Assembly: GCA_015680685.1 (NCBI GenBank)
Contig: MNCI01029492.1
Span: 979,420-1,035,715 of the forward strand
Source of the DNA: Gnetum montanum
Lineage: Eukaryota; Streptophyta; Gnetopsida; Gnetales; Gnetaceae
Direction of reading: 5' to 3'
Length of the DNA stretch: 56,296 nt
In this document: in pieces, positions 11,516 to 20,859 of the stretch
How positions within the stretch are numbered: the stretch's first letter is position 1
Layout: every line of letters starts with the position of its first letter
Notes under the pieces: generated by a model
The model's input: the letters and a program-made list of their open reading frames with translations, nothing else
What the model was told of the DNA's origin: nothing
Database searches by the model: none
Made by a program: the position numbers and the translations under genes

Positions 11516-12070
11516 ACGCGGCACTCCCTTCATTTCCCGATCCTGGCTAGTGTAGCGAAGCTCTGGCAGATTGATCACTCCAGAGTTAGAATTTTTCCTC
11601 ATGTGCCCGCAGTAGGAGTCCTAGAGTGAATGGCTCTTTATTCGAGCAGCTTGTAACCTGAACCCAAGTTGTGTACGACAATAAAGATGAACTTGCTTGG
11701 ATAAACCTTGCAGTACATGGTCTTATTGCTTTATTTCCTGCTTTCCTAGTGCGTTCAAGTACGACTTGATTATGAGCGTCTACGGACGTGTACGGCTAGT
11801 CAAGGAATCGGCTGCTTATCACACGTAGGCTAAATAGGTGCCTCAGTACGACCACTTCGAGAACTTGCGTTACGTGTGGCGATCCCAGTAACGATTAGCG
11901 TTTGGTAAGCTGCAGTTGCATAGTTCAGGGTGTGTCCGGTAAGTGGGAACAGATGCTGACGCTAGTTAAATTAGACTTAGATCTTAGTTAGAGTTAGTTT
12001 AGTTTTCTCAACCCTTCTCCTGGTAGCATAGAAGATAAGCCAAAAATACCAAAAAAATCACAAACCTCAA

Positions 12071-12674
12071 ACTTGCTTAACCATACACCGTGACACTTAC
12101 AAGCAATCCTGGGAAGACAACGAACGATTAACCCCAAGTGTTTTTTGTGGCGTTAAGGCATTTAGTCTGCGGAGGTCGACCGGATTGTGCGTGTTCGCTC
12201 ATTTCGTATGGTTGAGTGCAGACTTGCTTAGCCATACACCGTGACACTTACAATCAAGTCTGGGAAGACAACGAACGATTAACCCCAAGTGTTTTTTGTG
12301 GCGTTAAGGCATTTAGTCTGCGGAGTTCGGCCGGATTGTGCGTGTACGCTAATTTCGTATGGTTGAGTGCAGACTTGCTTAGCCATACACCGTGACACTT
12401 ACAAGCAATCCTGGGAAGACAACGAACGATTAACCCCAAGTGTTTTTTGTGGCGTTAAGGCATTTAGTCTGCGGAGTTCGACCGGATTGTGCGTGTACGC
12501 TCATTTCGTATGGTTGAGTGTAGACTTGCTTAGCCATACACCGTGACACTTACAAGCAAGCCTGGGAAGACAACGAACGATTAACCCCAAGTGTTTCTTG
12601 TGGCGTTAAGGCATTTAGTCTGCGGAGTTCGACCGGATCGCGCGTGCACGCTCGTATTCGTATGGTTGAGTGTA
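12071..12674 (+). repeat. Tandem array of four 151-bp units in the 5' LTR
   Basis: Units start at 12071, 12222, 12373 and 12524 with an exact 151-base period. Each begins ACTTGCTTA and ends within GTATGGTTGAGTG. The 3' LTR, the LTR at 1-417 and the other LTRs in the window carry one unit. The unit covers the last part of the LTR (R/U5 side), so these copies would lie in the 5' leader of the transcript. Confidence 0.95.
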
Positions 12675-12696
12675 GGGGTACCTCGCCACTCATCAT

Positions 12697-12714
12697 TGGC
12701 GCCGTTGCCGGGGA
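12697..12714 (+). other. Primer-binding site, tRNA-Asp type
   Basis: TGGCGCCGTTGCCGGGGA starts one base after the 5' LTR. It is complementary to the 3' end of plant tRNA-Asp (GTC), the primer known for Athila-type elements. Decayed versions follow the 5' LTRs of element B (37121-37103) and D2 (54962-54979). Confidence 0.9.
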
Positions 12715-12841
12715 CTAAGTGTTTTTTCGCCAATTTAACATAAGGGATATCACTCACATCGTTGTGAGCTTAAAACGAACCTTAGGGTTAATCAGTTAAT
12801 TAAGAACATAAATAACGGTGAAAATTAGCACACCATTAGAA

Positions 12842-15800
12842 ATGGCTTCTTCTCATGAAATCAACTCACCTAAGGACAATACAGGAGAAAGTCAGGATCA
12901 TACGCATAACCGAAATCAACCATGTCCTCAACAATCTAAGGTCACATATACTCATCCCGATGAGTATGTGCCAGATTTTACCTTTGTTTTCCATCAAGAT
13001 GAGCAACTGCGGTGGAGAGACATGCAAGGTAACATCGTGTTACCCCCAGATCGATCCGCTCCCAACATGCTTTCCCGTGCTTTGGTACAGTATGGCATGC
13101 ATGAGCTGCTTGCTGAATACGTTTTGGATGATTATGACACAAGGGATTATCATCCCACAAATGCCCAACGTATTCGGGATGCAAGGCAGGAGAGCCAACA
13201 TTCACTATTGAAGGGCAAGGTTCCCCACGTCATTAGTGAAATAGGAGAAGAGGAACCCCTCACGATGGGTTTCTTAGAAAATGATGTTCCTCCTCCTCAC
13301 TCTAGTGAAGAGGTTAGGCATCAGGGCCTTAGATCAACGATACATATTCCAGGCTCTGATCCCCGTGAGCACCAGCTGTTCACGGCAGGAACAATCACTC
13401 GCACTAATGACGGACTCGTTGATCGTCACAACGATCGGGGCCGAAGCAGCCGAAGAGAAGGCAAGAAACATCACCATGGTGATGGATCCCCTTCTTCTTC
13501 CCCTTCATCACATCATTCACCCTCTCCTTCCACATCTGGGCGCAGCCACCATGAGCATAACGCGGAAAGTAAAGGTAGAAGAGATGAAATGCCTCGACAA
13601 GAAGGTCGAGAGGAGTTAGGACAAGGGCAAGGACGTAGGGAGAATAGGGAACCACAACGTAGACATCACAGACGTCATGAAAGAGATGATCATGACGAAC
13701 CCCTATTCGCAACCCGAAGTATGCTTGACATTAGAGAGGCAGTTAGGATTCCCACAAGGCATTTGAAAGACAGTAGGATCAAGCGTTTGGATATAAATAA
13801 TATCCCACGTTTTGAAGGGGGATACAACGCTGATCCTCAACATCATTTACAGGCATTCCACGACGCCTGTGCCTTGCAGAACATAGACAATGAGTGGCAG
13901 AAACTCAAGTTGTTCCCAAGGACACTCACTAAAGAAGCAGAAAGCTGGTACCGGTCCTTAGAACCGGAAACCATCAGGAGGTGGAGTACGATGCTCGAAT
14001 TATTCAACAACAAATACCAAACGTACTCCAGAGTGTCCAACTTGCGTAAGCAGATCCAAGGCTGGAAACAAGGAGCTTATGAATCCTTGGATGCTGCCAT
14101 GGCCCGTTACTACACATTGCTACATCGTTGCCCGGGCCATGGGTACGCTAAGCGGGATCAACTTCGCCACCTCGTGGATGGGCTACGAAATGAAACGAGA
14201 AGAACTCTTGGGACTTACGCCCAAGGGAGACTCTCCCAACTAAGAGCCCATGAAGTTGAAGTATTGTTGGAACAAGTAGCACAAGAAGAGGGTGAGCTAC
14301 GGAAAAGAGAAAGTGCGGAGGAATACAACCGTGATCCCTCCCTTCGCAAGAAGGGAGTGAAATTCTGTGATGAGGAGGATGAGTCACCACTCGAAGAGTT
14401 GGTGAACAGGAAAACTGTGCCGATCCAAAAGTTAACAACGGAGGTATCGGCTAAGGTAGACCAAATGTGGGATTCCTTAGACTCACGAATAGAAACAGTT
14501 TTGAAAATCGTAGAAGAGTCTAAGGATGAGCAAAGTAGTGATAAAAGCAAAAACATGCGGAGAAACTTTAACCCTGCACATAACAAGGGTAAGGGAAAAA
14601 TCTCTAACTCCGATGAGGCTGAAAATTCTGATTCAGACAATGACGGTGGATGTGAGGTCTGCTATTATGACCATCCTAAGGGATGTTGTCCAATCATCTC
14701 ACATCTGCAGGAGTCTGGGGTGTATGCATTAAATCCAAGACTTAATCAACGGCAAACACCCAGAAGGTTACCTTATCCACAAGGTAACCCGAGGCAGTTC
14801 CACCAACCCTTGACGTATTATCCAAGTGGAACACCTCCGCAGCCCATCGAGCAACATCAGCAGTGGCAATACCCACAGTCATGGGGGATGCCACAGCCAA
14901 CACATCGATACCCTTACCGGCAGCCTGATCCTTATGGTTATTATGTGCAGCAGCCAGTTTCTCCAGGTGACGCTATGAGTCACACTCCACGCCGTCACTA
15001 CTACGCTCGGGAGTACTTCAGAAGGACTCCTTCTCCTCCGGGAGACATTCCACATTCTGTCCATCCTCTAACTCCACCCGCACCTTTTCCTCAAGTAGTT
15101 CCCATAACACCTCCTGCTCCAACAATGCAAGGGGAATTACCTACCCAACCGCAGCAACGTCACGCCGCGAGATCTGTAAATATTCAGAGTGTAAATATCC
15201 AACCGGACACTAGTTCTGGCGATAACTGTACAAAAAGGAGACCCTTTTTCAGAACTAGGAGCCCGGATAGGCTCTCGCAACAACAAGCGGACGGGTATAT
15301 GTATAGGCCTCTAACTACTAACACTTCGGAGCACCCTTCAGTCCAAGGGAATGTAACGCATACGGTTATGCTAACACATACCGTAACTGACTGGATCAAG
15401 GTAGGCCACCTTCCCAGGAAACTAACTGATCCTGGGAGTCCCTTTATTCATTTGCAGATCGCTGGGAATGCACCACATCGAGCTCTTCTTGACTCAGGTT
15501 CCGGAGTCAACTTAATTTCGCGAAAGATGTATCACGCCTGGAACCTGCCCCAACTTAAGAAGAGCAACATCCAACTAGAGCTGGCAGACCAGTCCATCAC
15601 TATTCCCTTGGGTTTGGTGGAGGACGTTATCACCACTGTGTGTGGTTGGTCCTACCCAGCGGATTTCCTAGTGATCGATGTTAACAACAACGAAGGGGAC
15701 TTCCCAATTATAATGGGAAGGGCATGGCTAAGCACAGTAGATGCATGCCTTAGGATCCGTGATCTTTCCTTGGAAATCTCCAAGATAAACATATGTGGAA

Positions 15801-16186
15801 AGATCGAGAAGAGGATAGTTCCATGCATCACATACAGTGATTCATCGGGTGATGACACGGAGGAAATGTCTCCATGTCACAGGTGTGCCCAGGAAACTCT
15901 GCAACAAAGATGCCTGTATGTAGCAACCACACAAGAAGTAGTAGACACCCCGTGGTTGACAGCTTCTCATAAGAGCAAACAAATATGCATGGAACGAACT
16001 GAGGCAACTCATGCCAACAACCGTGGCATAGACACATTGGAACGTGAGCGTCGCCAACTTCCAACCCTGAATTTAAGATCATCAATTGGGAGAAGTTGGG
16101 CACTGCTTAGAAATTCAAATAGGCGCTCACTACTTCGGATCTCTCCCTCACAACTCAGTCATGGGGGAGATGGCCACCTATGCTAA
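12842..16186 (+). CDS. Gag-aspartic protease polyprotein of element A
   Basis: An open frame of 1114 codons, unbroken. The frame is open from 12818, but that codon is GTG. The first ATG is 12842 (MASSHE), and element B's gag begins with the same MAS at 36978. Residues 190-300 are basic, Ser/His/Arg-rich. Residues 320-465 form the retrotransposon gag domain (capsid). A zinc knuckle CEVCYYDHPKGCC lies at 604-616. Residues 635-780 are Pro/Gln/Tyr-rich. The protease follows, with active-site DSGSG at D884 and the IIMGRAWL block near 957. The tail after about 1076 is out of frame with relatives: a small indel near 16068 and the pol deletion give a short new C-terminus. It should form virus-like particles and process itself; it cannot reverse-transcribe or integrate. 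Confidence 0.92.
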   Translation: MASSHEINSPKDNTGESQDHTHNRNQPCPQQSKVTYTHPDEYVPDFTFVFHQDEQLRWRDMQGNIVLPPDRSAPNMLSRALVQYGMHELLAEYVLDDYDTRDYHPTNAQRIRDARQESQHSLLKGKVPHVISEIGEEEPLTMGFLENDVPPPHSSEEVRHQGLRSTIHIPGSDPREHQLFTAGTITRTNDGLVDRHNDRGRSSRREGKKHHHGDGSPSSSPSSHHSPSPSTSGRSHHEHNAESKGRRDEMPRQEGREELGQGQGRRENREPQRRHHRRHERDDHDEPLFATRSMLDIREAVRIPTRHLKDSRIKRLDINNIPRFEGGYNADPQHHLQAFHDACALQNIDNEWQKLKLFPRTLTKEAESWYRSLEPETIRRWSTMLELFNNKYQTYSRVSNLRKQIQGWKQGAYESLDAAMARYYTLLHRCPGHGYAKRDQLRHLVDGLRNETRRTLGTYAQGRLSQLRAHEVEVLLEQVAQEEGELRKRESAEEYNRDPSLRKKGVKFCDEEDESPLEELVNRKTVPIQKLTTEVSAKVDQMWDSLDSRIETVLKIVEESKDEQSSDKSKNMRRNFNPAHNKGKGKISNSDEAENSDSDNDGGCEVCYYDHPKGCCPIISHLQESGVYALNPRLNQRQTPRRLPYPQGNPRQFHQPLTYYPSGTPPQPIEQHQQWQYPQSWGMPQPTHRYPYRQPDPYGYYVQQPVSPGDAMSHTPRRHYYAREYFRRTPSPPGDIPHSVHPLTPPAPFPQVVPITPPAPTMQGELPTQPQQRHAARSVNIQSVNIQPDTSSGDNCTKRRPFFRTRSPDRLSQQQADGYMYRPLTTNTSEHPSVQGNVTHTVMLTHTVTDWIKVGHLPRKLTDPGSPFIHLQIAGNAPHRALLDSGSGVNLISRKMYHAWNLPQLKKSNIQLELADQSITIPLGLVEDVITTVCGWSYPADFLVIDVNNNEGDFPIIMGRAWLSTVDACLRIRDLSLEISKINICGKIEKRIVPCITYSDSSGDDTEEMSPCHRCAQETLQQRCLYVATTQEVVDTPWLTASHKSKQICMERTEATHANNRGIDTLERERRQLPTLNLRSSIGRSWALLRNSNRRSLLRISPSQLSHGGDGHLC
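16157..16167 (+). other. First PPT-like motif of element A (former end of pol)
   Basis: AGTCATGGGGG is followed by AGATGGCC. The same block is at 47548-47538 (minus) in element C, directly after integrase. It marks the right side of the pol deletion in element A. Confidence 0.6.
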
Positions 16187-16204
16187 TCATATGGGGCCCT
16201 CAGT

Positions 16205-16340
16205 TCTTTTTCAGTTTTTGTTTTACACATTTTTGTTTTACAACGTTTTTGTTTTTCACATTTTTGTTTTACAATTTCTTTAACTTTTCTAATTTTTGTT
16301 TTACAAATTTCTTTAACTTTTCTTGTTTTTGTTTTACAAC
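16205..16340 (+). repeat. Minisatellite of TTTTTGTTTTACAA-like units
   Basis: About six imperfect copies of a 14-base unit (TTTTTGTTTTACAN), some separated by CTTTAACTTTTCT spacers. It starts just after the gag-protease stop codon. Confidence 0.8.
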
Positions 16341-16363
16341 ATCGTTATATTTTTCTATCTTTT

Positions 16364-16384
16364 TGTGTGTGTGTGTGTGTGTGT
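16364..16384 (+). repeat. (GT)n microsatellite
   Basis: An uninterrupted GT dinucleotide run of about ten units. Confidence 0.9.
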
Positions 16385-17613
16385 CATCCATCATGTAAAT
16401 TCGTCACCCAATAAGTGTTCGGGCCGATGGGATGAACTGTTTTTCATTAATTGCTAATGTTTGGTTTTTACCTTTAAGTTACATTGTTGATACTAAGGTA
16501 TGTTCTTTTGATATGGCAGGCAATGAGATCACTTCATCCATCCATCCATCAAGTCTATGGTTTCCCTTGGCTTGGAAATGTACAGTTCCCTTCCAATAAG
16601 AACTTTAACGAACCAGTGACTGGGCATTTCTCAAACTAAGGAAGGACTCAAGGATTTGAAACGGGTGTGACTTCAAGGGAACTTGGTGCTCTTGTGTTGG
16701 TCATTCACTTGGGTGCTTGGATGTTTTCTTCTTGGGTTTTCTTACCGTTCCGATGTAACCCAATAATCGGAAGCTGAGACAATAAAAATAAAGAAGTCTT
16801 TGCATGGTGTGGTCCCCACGCATAAAAACACAAAACAAAACAAAAAAGAGAAAAAAAATGGAAAAACAGGAAAAAAAAAAAAGAAAAAAAAAGAAAAAGC
16901 TAAAAAGCTAAAAGTGAGGATTCAAAGCACACCCCTTAGACGGAATAAATTTGGGCTGCAAGCACTGGTTATGGAACCAAAGTGTTCCCTCTAACTAAGG
17001 CCCTTCTCGCTTCCCATTCTCTCTGTTGTTTCGTCGGAATGGTGGTGGCTTCTCGAAGTTGCATCCTTGTTACCCAAGTGGATGATTTAACCAACTGCAT
17101 TGATGCGAAGTCACTGGAAGTGGTTGGTTTGAGCCCAGAGTTGGAATGAGATTCGCCAAGTCACATTAATCATGTAACACACAAGGGGCTGTACACCACC
17201 TTGTTCTTGGGATTCCATTCCACTTCTCTTCTTCCCATCCTTCTCTCCATTGTTCACCTCATTGCCGGTTGTATCATTGTATATACTTTAGTTGATGCTT
17301 TGTTTTCTTTTTGGTAAATTCTTCCGGTTAAGACTTTAACTCTTGTTTCCAAAGGACATTCCCAGAGCCCACGGACTCTTTGAATGTGGGATTGTCAGGG
17401 CATTAAGGGCATGAGCCTGCTTTGGGGAGGACCCACTGACATTCCTATTTGGAACATTAGTTAACTTCTTTTCCTTAACGTTTTGCAATTAATTAACATT
17501 TTTGTTCATTTCCATCATGACATCCTTTTTATCGATGCCATAGTTGTCCCTTTTTACCTATCATTCCTATTCCTTTTCTCTCTCCATTCTAACGCTACCG
17601 GAGGTTCGCGATT

Positions 17614-17624
17614 AGTCATGGGGG
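17614..17624 (+). other. Second PPT-like motif of element A
   Basis: AGTCATGGGGG followed by TACGGGG, 590 bases upstream of the true polypurine tract and identical to it over 13 bases (AGTCATGGGGGTA). Conserved at 46221-46211 (minus) in element C. Confidence 0.65.
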
Positions 17625-18204
17625 TACGGGGCCTGATTTTTCGATTTTTATCCTAAGCCCCGGATTTTTTCGTTTTTCTTCCTAACCCCTATACCTTCGG
17701 TAGTCATCATCTATATTTTCCCAGATCCATATCAGCCATACCACACCTTAGCCAGTGAACCTAAACCGAAGCAAGGTATGCTTTACTTAATGATTCAATT
17801 ACCCTTGCTAATATATGATGGTGTTGTGTGTGCAGATGGCAATCATACAACAACGGAATGGATCTGGAGCAGACACTTGGAATGGAGCAGCGCTGAAGCA
17901 GCATGCAAGGAGTGGAATTGATAATGCGCTTACAGATGGACAACGAAAGGCGCAATCTAGGCGTTGGCAGCAACAAGACTCTTCTTCTTTCTTCTCTTCT
18001 ATTCTCTCTCCTCTTTTCTCTCAGCTGCCAACTGTGGCCTGATGTCATTGTAATAAGGTGTTCACCCATGTTGTCATGAACACCAGTTTTTGTCAAGTCT
18101 TGTAATAAAGACCGTTCACATGTCATCCCATTAGTTCCATTTTCCCTAATAATCCCATACCTACCTGATATCATTGTAAGGAACTCGAGGACGAGTTTTC
18201 ATTC

Positions 18205-18217
18205 AGTCATGGGGGTA
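18205..18217 (+). other. Polypurine tract of element A
   Basis: AGTCATGGGGGTA directly precedes the 3' LTR at 18218. It would prime plus-strand DNA synthesis. Confidence 0.92.
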
Positions 18218-19286
18218 TGATGAGACGCGGTTTTCACTAGGCCGCGATATCGCGTACGCGATATCGCGGCCGACGCGATATCGCGTCTTCTCCTGCGATA
18301 TCGCGTACGCGATATCGCGTCCCGCCGCCATATCTATAAATAAGAGGCGGCACTCCCTTCATTTCCCAATCCTGGCTAGTGTAGCGAAGCTCTGGCAGAT
18401 TGATCACTCCAGAGTTAGAATTTTTCCCCATGTGCCCGCAGTAGGAGTCCTAGAGTGAACGGCTCTTTATTCGAGCAGCTTGTAACCTGAACCCAAGTTG
18501 TGTACGGCAATAAAGACGAACTTGTTTGGATAAACCTTGCAGCACGTGGTTTCATTTATTGCTTTATTTCCTGCTTTCCTAGTGCGTTCAAGTACGACTT
18601 GATTACGAGCGTCTACGGACGTGTACGGCTAGTCAAGGAATCGGCTGCTTGACGCAATGCATGAGTACGACTCAATTACGAGCATTGGATGCTTGGTAAC
18701 CCAGTAGCGTATTCCAGGATTCTGCGCTTGGTAACTCCCGGGTCTAATGTGTACGGCTAGTTGAGGAATCGGCTGCTCATTGCTAGGCTAGATCGTGTGA
18801 TAAGTACGACTTAGTTACGAGCACCCACGGGTGTGTACGGCTGGCTAAGGAATCGGCTGCTTATCACACGTAGGCTAAATAGGTGCCTCAGTACGACCAC
18901 TTCGAGCACTTGCGTTACGTGTGGCGATCCCAGTAACGATTAGCGTTTGGTAAGCTGCAGTTGCATAGTTCAGGGTGTGTCCGGCAAGTGGGAACGGATG
19001 CTGACGCTAGTTAAATTAGACTTAGATCTTAGTTAGAGTTAGTTTAGTTTTCTCAACCCTTCTCCTGGTAGCATAGAAGATAAGCCAAAAATACCAAAAA
19101 AATCACATACCTCAGACTTGCTTAACCATACACCGTGACACTTACAAGCAAGCCTGGGAAGACAACGAACGATTAACCCCAAGTGTTTCTTGTGGCGTTA
19201 AGGCATTTAGTCTGCGGAGTTCGACCGGATCGCGCATGTACGCTCGTTTCGTATGGTTGAGTGTAGGGGTACCTCGCCACTCATCA
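18218..19286 (+). repeat. 3' LTR of element A
   Basis: 1069 bp, from TGATGAG to CTCATCA. It contains five GATATC palindromes (18246-18318), the TATA box CTATAAATAAG (18334-18344) and AATAAAG near 18510. A block at 18651-18862 missing from the 5' LTR is bounded by copies of AAGGAATCGGCTGCTT. One 151-bp unit is present. Confidence 0.95.
18243..18344 (+). promoter_or_regulatory. U3 promoter of element A 3' LTR: GATATC palindrome cluster plus TATA
   Basis: Five GATATC cores lie within CGCGATATCGCG-type sequence, in two groups separated by CTTCTCCT, and end about 15 bases upstream of the TATA box. The self-complementary sites could bind a dimeric transcription factor; that is inference. Confidence 0.65.
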
Positions 19287-19291
19287 ACCTT
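19287..19291. repeat. Target-site duplication ACCTT, right copy
   Basis: Identical to 11435-11439. It confirms that the element A insertion is complete. Confidence 0.95.
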
Positions 19292-19430
19292 TATGTAATC
19301 ATCTTTGTGCAAATATTTCTCTTTCTTCCATCCTTCGAATAGAAATCAAGCTACAAATTTCCCAATGCCACTTTTGATGCAATCCTTGAGCACAGCAATG
19401 CTAGTTCACAATACATGAACATAAAATGGG

Positions 19431-20533
19431 GTCCAGCTGTCACAAAAAACATGTGAACAAACATGTACATGAATGCTAAAGCCCAAGGCATCTTGTTAAG
19501 AACATATATGGATAAGTGAGATCCAATACATAAAATGAGGTCCACCTGTCACAAAAAAATATGTAAACAAACATTTACATGAATGCTAAATCCCAAGGCA
19601 TCTTGTCAAGAACATATATGGATAAGTGAGGTCTAGCACACTAGTTTAGCTATATATTTATAATATATATCTATTATTTGGCCAAGAAAATCTTATATAT
19701 TTTACAAATTAATAAAATCTCAAATTGATTCATTGAGAATTGATATTCATATTAAAAAAGAAAATCAAAATGACTGTCCATTATTCAATAATAATTCTTA
19801 TGAAAAGTTCTATTAATTTGATTTATAGTGTTTTTTTTCCATGACATGCACTTTACTTTGCATTTTTTTTCCATAGCATAGACTTTCTATCACATTTTTT
19901 TTCCATTTCTCCATTGTGAGATCTTACATGGTGCATGATGTGGAGGACGACAAAATACACTCCCCCCTCTCCCCATCATGTCACACATATTGGCCTCTCG
20001 GCCAAAAATATATATCTGTTATTTGGCCGAGAAAATCTTATATATTTTACAAATTAATAAAATCTCAAATTGATTCATTGAGAAACCAAAATCAAAATGA
20101 TTGTCCATTATTCAATAATAATTCTTGTGAAAAGTTCTATTAATTTGATTCATAGTGTTTTTTACAATAGCATGGACTTTACATTGCATTTTTTTTCCAT
20201 GGCATAGACTTTCCATCACATTTTTTTCCATTTTCTCCATCGTGAAATCTTACATGGCACGTGATGTGGATGGCCACAAAATACACTCCTTCTCTCCCCA
20301 TCGCCTTGTCTCGTCTCTCCCCATCGCCTTTCGGCCAAAATAAAATGAGTTCCAATTACCACAAAAAAGTATGTGAACAAACATTTACATGAATGCTAAA
20401 AACCAAGGCATCTTGTCGAGAACATATATGGTTAAGTGAGGTCCAGCTGTCACAAAAAATATGTGAACAAACATTTACATGAATGCTAAAGCCCAAGGCA
20501 TATTGTCAAGAACATATATGGATAAGTGACGTC
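19431..20533. repeat. Nested direct repeats (order R1-R1-R2-R2-R1-R1)
   Basis: R1 is about 90 bases (containing ACATGAATGCTAAAGCCCAAGG) and occurs near 19431-19523, 19541-19633, 20350-20442 and 20443-20533. R2 is about 320 bases (from TTATTTGGCC to the CTCCCCATC end) and occurs near 19675-19985 and 20025-20335. No LTR ends, terminal inverted repeats or coding sequence were found. It lies 330 bases upstream of the permease gene, so it may be part of its upstream region. Origin unknown. Confidence 0.75.
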
Positions 20534-20859
20534 TAGCACAAATGATCAAATAAAAAAACCCCGGCGATATGACATTGTGCACCACTAAACAAAAAGACAA
20601 ATTTCCACCCACTCTTGCAGACTATTCGTTAAGAGACATCTGCTGGCAAGTGGCAAGTACAATAATACATTTCAGCCAGAAGATATCATCAATTCACTAG
20701 ATTTTCACAGAGGAGCCAGCTCTATACACTATTGCCTAACCCTTCATGGAAGGAGCCCAAAGTCACAACGGTGCAACGATAGGTAGAAACTTTGCAGTTT
20801 TTAGTTTAACGGCTTTAATTTGTGTCCTTGCTAATGAATACTTGGTAGCAATCCACTAA

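Larger units (their letters stand above)
11440..12695 (+). repeat. 5' LTR of element A
   Basis: 1256 bp, from TGATGAG to CTCATCA, which are perfect inverted ends. Compared with the 3' LTR it has two GATATC palindromes instead of five. It also lacks a 212-base block (equivalent to 18651-18862), and it carries four instead of one copies of a 151-bp unit. The TATA box CTATAAATAAG is at 11505-11515, and AATAAAG near 11681 is a polyadenylation-type signal. Confidence 0.95.
16187..18204 (+). other. 3' noncoding region of element A
   Basis: No gene is supported. It holds a (TTTTTGTTTTACAA)-like minisatellite (16205-16340), a (GT)n run (16364-16384), CATC repeats near 16538-16552, an A-rich stretch (16850-16910), the second PPT-like motif (17614-17624), and a splice-acceptor-like TGCAG before an ATG at 17836. 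Large parts align with 45640-47530 (minus) of element C, including AGGACCCACTGAC near 17430. Confidence 0.75.
11440..19286 (+). mobile_element. Element A: complete non-autonomous gag-protease LTR retrotransposon
   Basis: A 7.85-kb element bounded by ACCTT duplications. Order: 5' LTR, tRNA-Asp primer site, one open gag-protease frame, about 2 kb noncoding, polypurine tract, 3' LTR. RT, RNase H and integrase are absent. Comparison with element C puts the deletion junction near 16120-16126, where the protease-RT linker joins the sequence that normally follows integrase. It resembles the non-autonomous GAG-only class (TR-GAG) but also keeps a protease. The two LTRs differ at about a dozen of the ~310 bases I aligned by eye (11505-11817 against 18334-18650), so it is the youngest full element here. 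It would need RT and integrase from a relative. Confidence 0.93.

Noticed and set aside
12254-12439. 61-codon minus-strand frame
   Set aside because: It is read out of the 151-bp tandem units of the LTR; the related frame at 243-425 arises from the same LTR sequence.
12071-12674. Regular repeats as a CRISPR-like array
   Set aside because: The units are contiguous 151-bp tandem copies without unique spacers, in a plant LTR.
13404-15858. Several minus-strand and alternate-frame ORFs of 60-140 codons within 12842-16186
   Set aside because: They are shadows of the long gag-protease frame, with no recognisable domains.
16086-16398. Two short Phe-rich frames after the gag-protease gene
   Set aside because: They are translations of the TTTTTGTTTTACAA minisatellite.
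17836-18042. 68-codon frame after the TGCAG-ATG in element A
   Set aside because: The matching frame in element C stops after eight codons, so the protein is not conserved; only the site before the ATG is.
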